Of a DNA stretch of 64,000 nucleotides, positions 63,762 through 64,000 are shown in pieces (position 1 is the first letter of the stretch; each line of letters opens with the position of its first letter). Both the position numbers and the translations under genes were made by a program. The notes beneath the pieces are model-generated. The model made no database searches and was not told the DNA's origin. It saw only the letters and a list, made by a program, of their open reading frames with translations. Source of the DNA: Luteococcus sp038433155 (GTDB lineage: Bacteria > Actinomycetota > Actinomycetes > Propionibacteriales > Propionibacteriaceae); NCBI RefSeq assembly GCF_038433155.1, contig NZ_JBCDMW010000035.1:1-64000 (forward strand), written 5' to 3'.

Positions 63762-64000
63762 TCACGCGCCCGATTCAGTTGCGTCCCACAATTCAGGCAG
63801 CGCGGGGTTCTGGAAGGCGATCCGCAGCACTTCCTGCCGCAGCGCGCGCAGTGAGCCCACACGGTGGGCGAAGTCCACCTGGACGGTCTGCACCCGATCC
63901 GCGGTGGTGACCATCACCGTCAGCCCTTGCGGGGCCACGTCCACCACCATGGCCCGATGCGCCAAGGAAGTGCACAACTTCTGGTGCAGTACGACGCCGG
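63762..64000 (-). CDS. Partial gene at the right edge, DUF2470-like
   Basis: The C-terminal 78 codons of a minus-strand gene whose start is beyond the window. The frame is open to the edge with no in-frame stop. The text MVVDVAPQGLTVMVTTADRV then QTVQVDFAHRVGSLRALRQE resembles the heme-utilisation DUF2470 domain (VxVxF-P pattern), which usually follows a flavin-reductase-like or pyridoxamine-oxidase-like domain. The family assignment is tentative; start and full length cannot be given. Confidence 0.5.
   Translation of the reverse strand, partial: GVVLHQKLCTSLAHRAMVVDVAPQGLTVMVTTADRVQTVQVDFAHRVGSLRALRQEVLRIAFQNPALPELWDATESGA

Noticed and set aside
1..64000. CRISPR arrays, rRNA operons, intact insertion sequences or a replication origin
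   Set aside because: No regularly spaced repeats, rRNA-like text, transposase with terminal repeats or DnaA-box cluster was seen.

Overview
The window is high-GC, densely packed actinobacterial chromosome. Gene content points to the Propionibacteriaceae or a close relative: an anaerobic-type (cbi) cobalamin cluster with two B12 riboswitches, GlnE plus two type I glutamine synthetases, a DprE2-like reductase, a short-chain Z-prenyl synthase like Rv1086, and GlgC/GlgM. Gene order repeatedly matches blocks known from Mycobacterium tuberculosis (recalled synteny, not a search). No tRNA, rRNA operon, CRISPR array or intact transposon was seen.

Layout. (1) 82-5786: DUF4191 and RDD membrane proteins next to glnA1, as in Rv2219-Rv2219A-Rv2220, with an ABC-F ATPase and a glycosyltransferase interposed. 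(2) 5906-17333: cobalamin cluster. Riboswitch 1 precedes cobI(cbiL)-cbiF-cbiE-cbiGH-cbiX/sirC-cbiC; riboswitch 2 precedes the cobalt ECF transporter cbiMNQO followed by cbiT and cobA. Convergent cbiJ/cobK closes the cluster. cbiD, cbiA, cbiP, cbiB and the nucleotide-loop genes are not in the window. (3) 17524-24081: accessory stretch with a BglF-type PTS permease, a graveyard of gene remnants (VanW, erythromycin-esterase-like, LuxR), a YdcF protein, an Xre module with tandem operators, a VapBC pair and a DprE2-like gene. (4) 24078-29901: glnE, a sterol-carrier-family gene, a frameshifted DUF1707 gene and glnA2. GlnR-type boxes stand before glnA1, glnE and glnA2.

(5) 29968-36204: DUF2510 protein, SPOR protein, map, RNase P RNA (minus strand), an RNB exoribonuclease, a zinc-ribbon coiled-coil protein and a Bcr/CflA exporter. 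(6) 36224-45838: ECF sigma remnant, a PadR-controlled ABC operon, a second VapBC, a phosphatase, a GNAT-like protein, aminopeptidase P, CorA, a methyltransferase and a YflT-domain protein. (7) 45839-48667: a 530-base gene-poor stretch and a DUF222/HNH gene whose nuclease motif is split by inserted repeats. (8) 48691-64000: a block collinear with Rv1232c-Rv1202 (MgtE-N/CBS protein, DUF1003, mrp, tatB, rseA-like, sigE-like, O-methyltransferase, glgC, glgM, DUF3117, DivIVA-like, LOG, dapE) with dapA inserted, then the hemolysin III/Z-prenyl synthase pair (Rv1085c/Rv1086), a Cys-rich DUF1540 protein behind an iron-box-like site, and a partial gene at the right edge.

The main functional themes are nitrogen assimilation under probable GlnR control, B12 synthesis with cobalt uptake under B12 feedback, envelope stress (SigE/anti-sigma), glycogen synthesis and diaminopimelate synthesis. 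The least ordinary observations are the roughly 18-kb interruption of the glnA1-glnE-glnA2 locus by the B12 cluster, the repeats invading the HNH gene, the pseudogene graveyard at 19.8-20.5 kb, and the conserved operator-like repeats.
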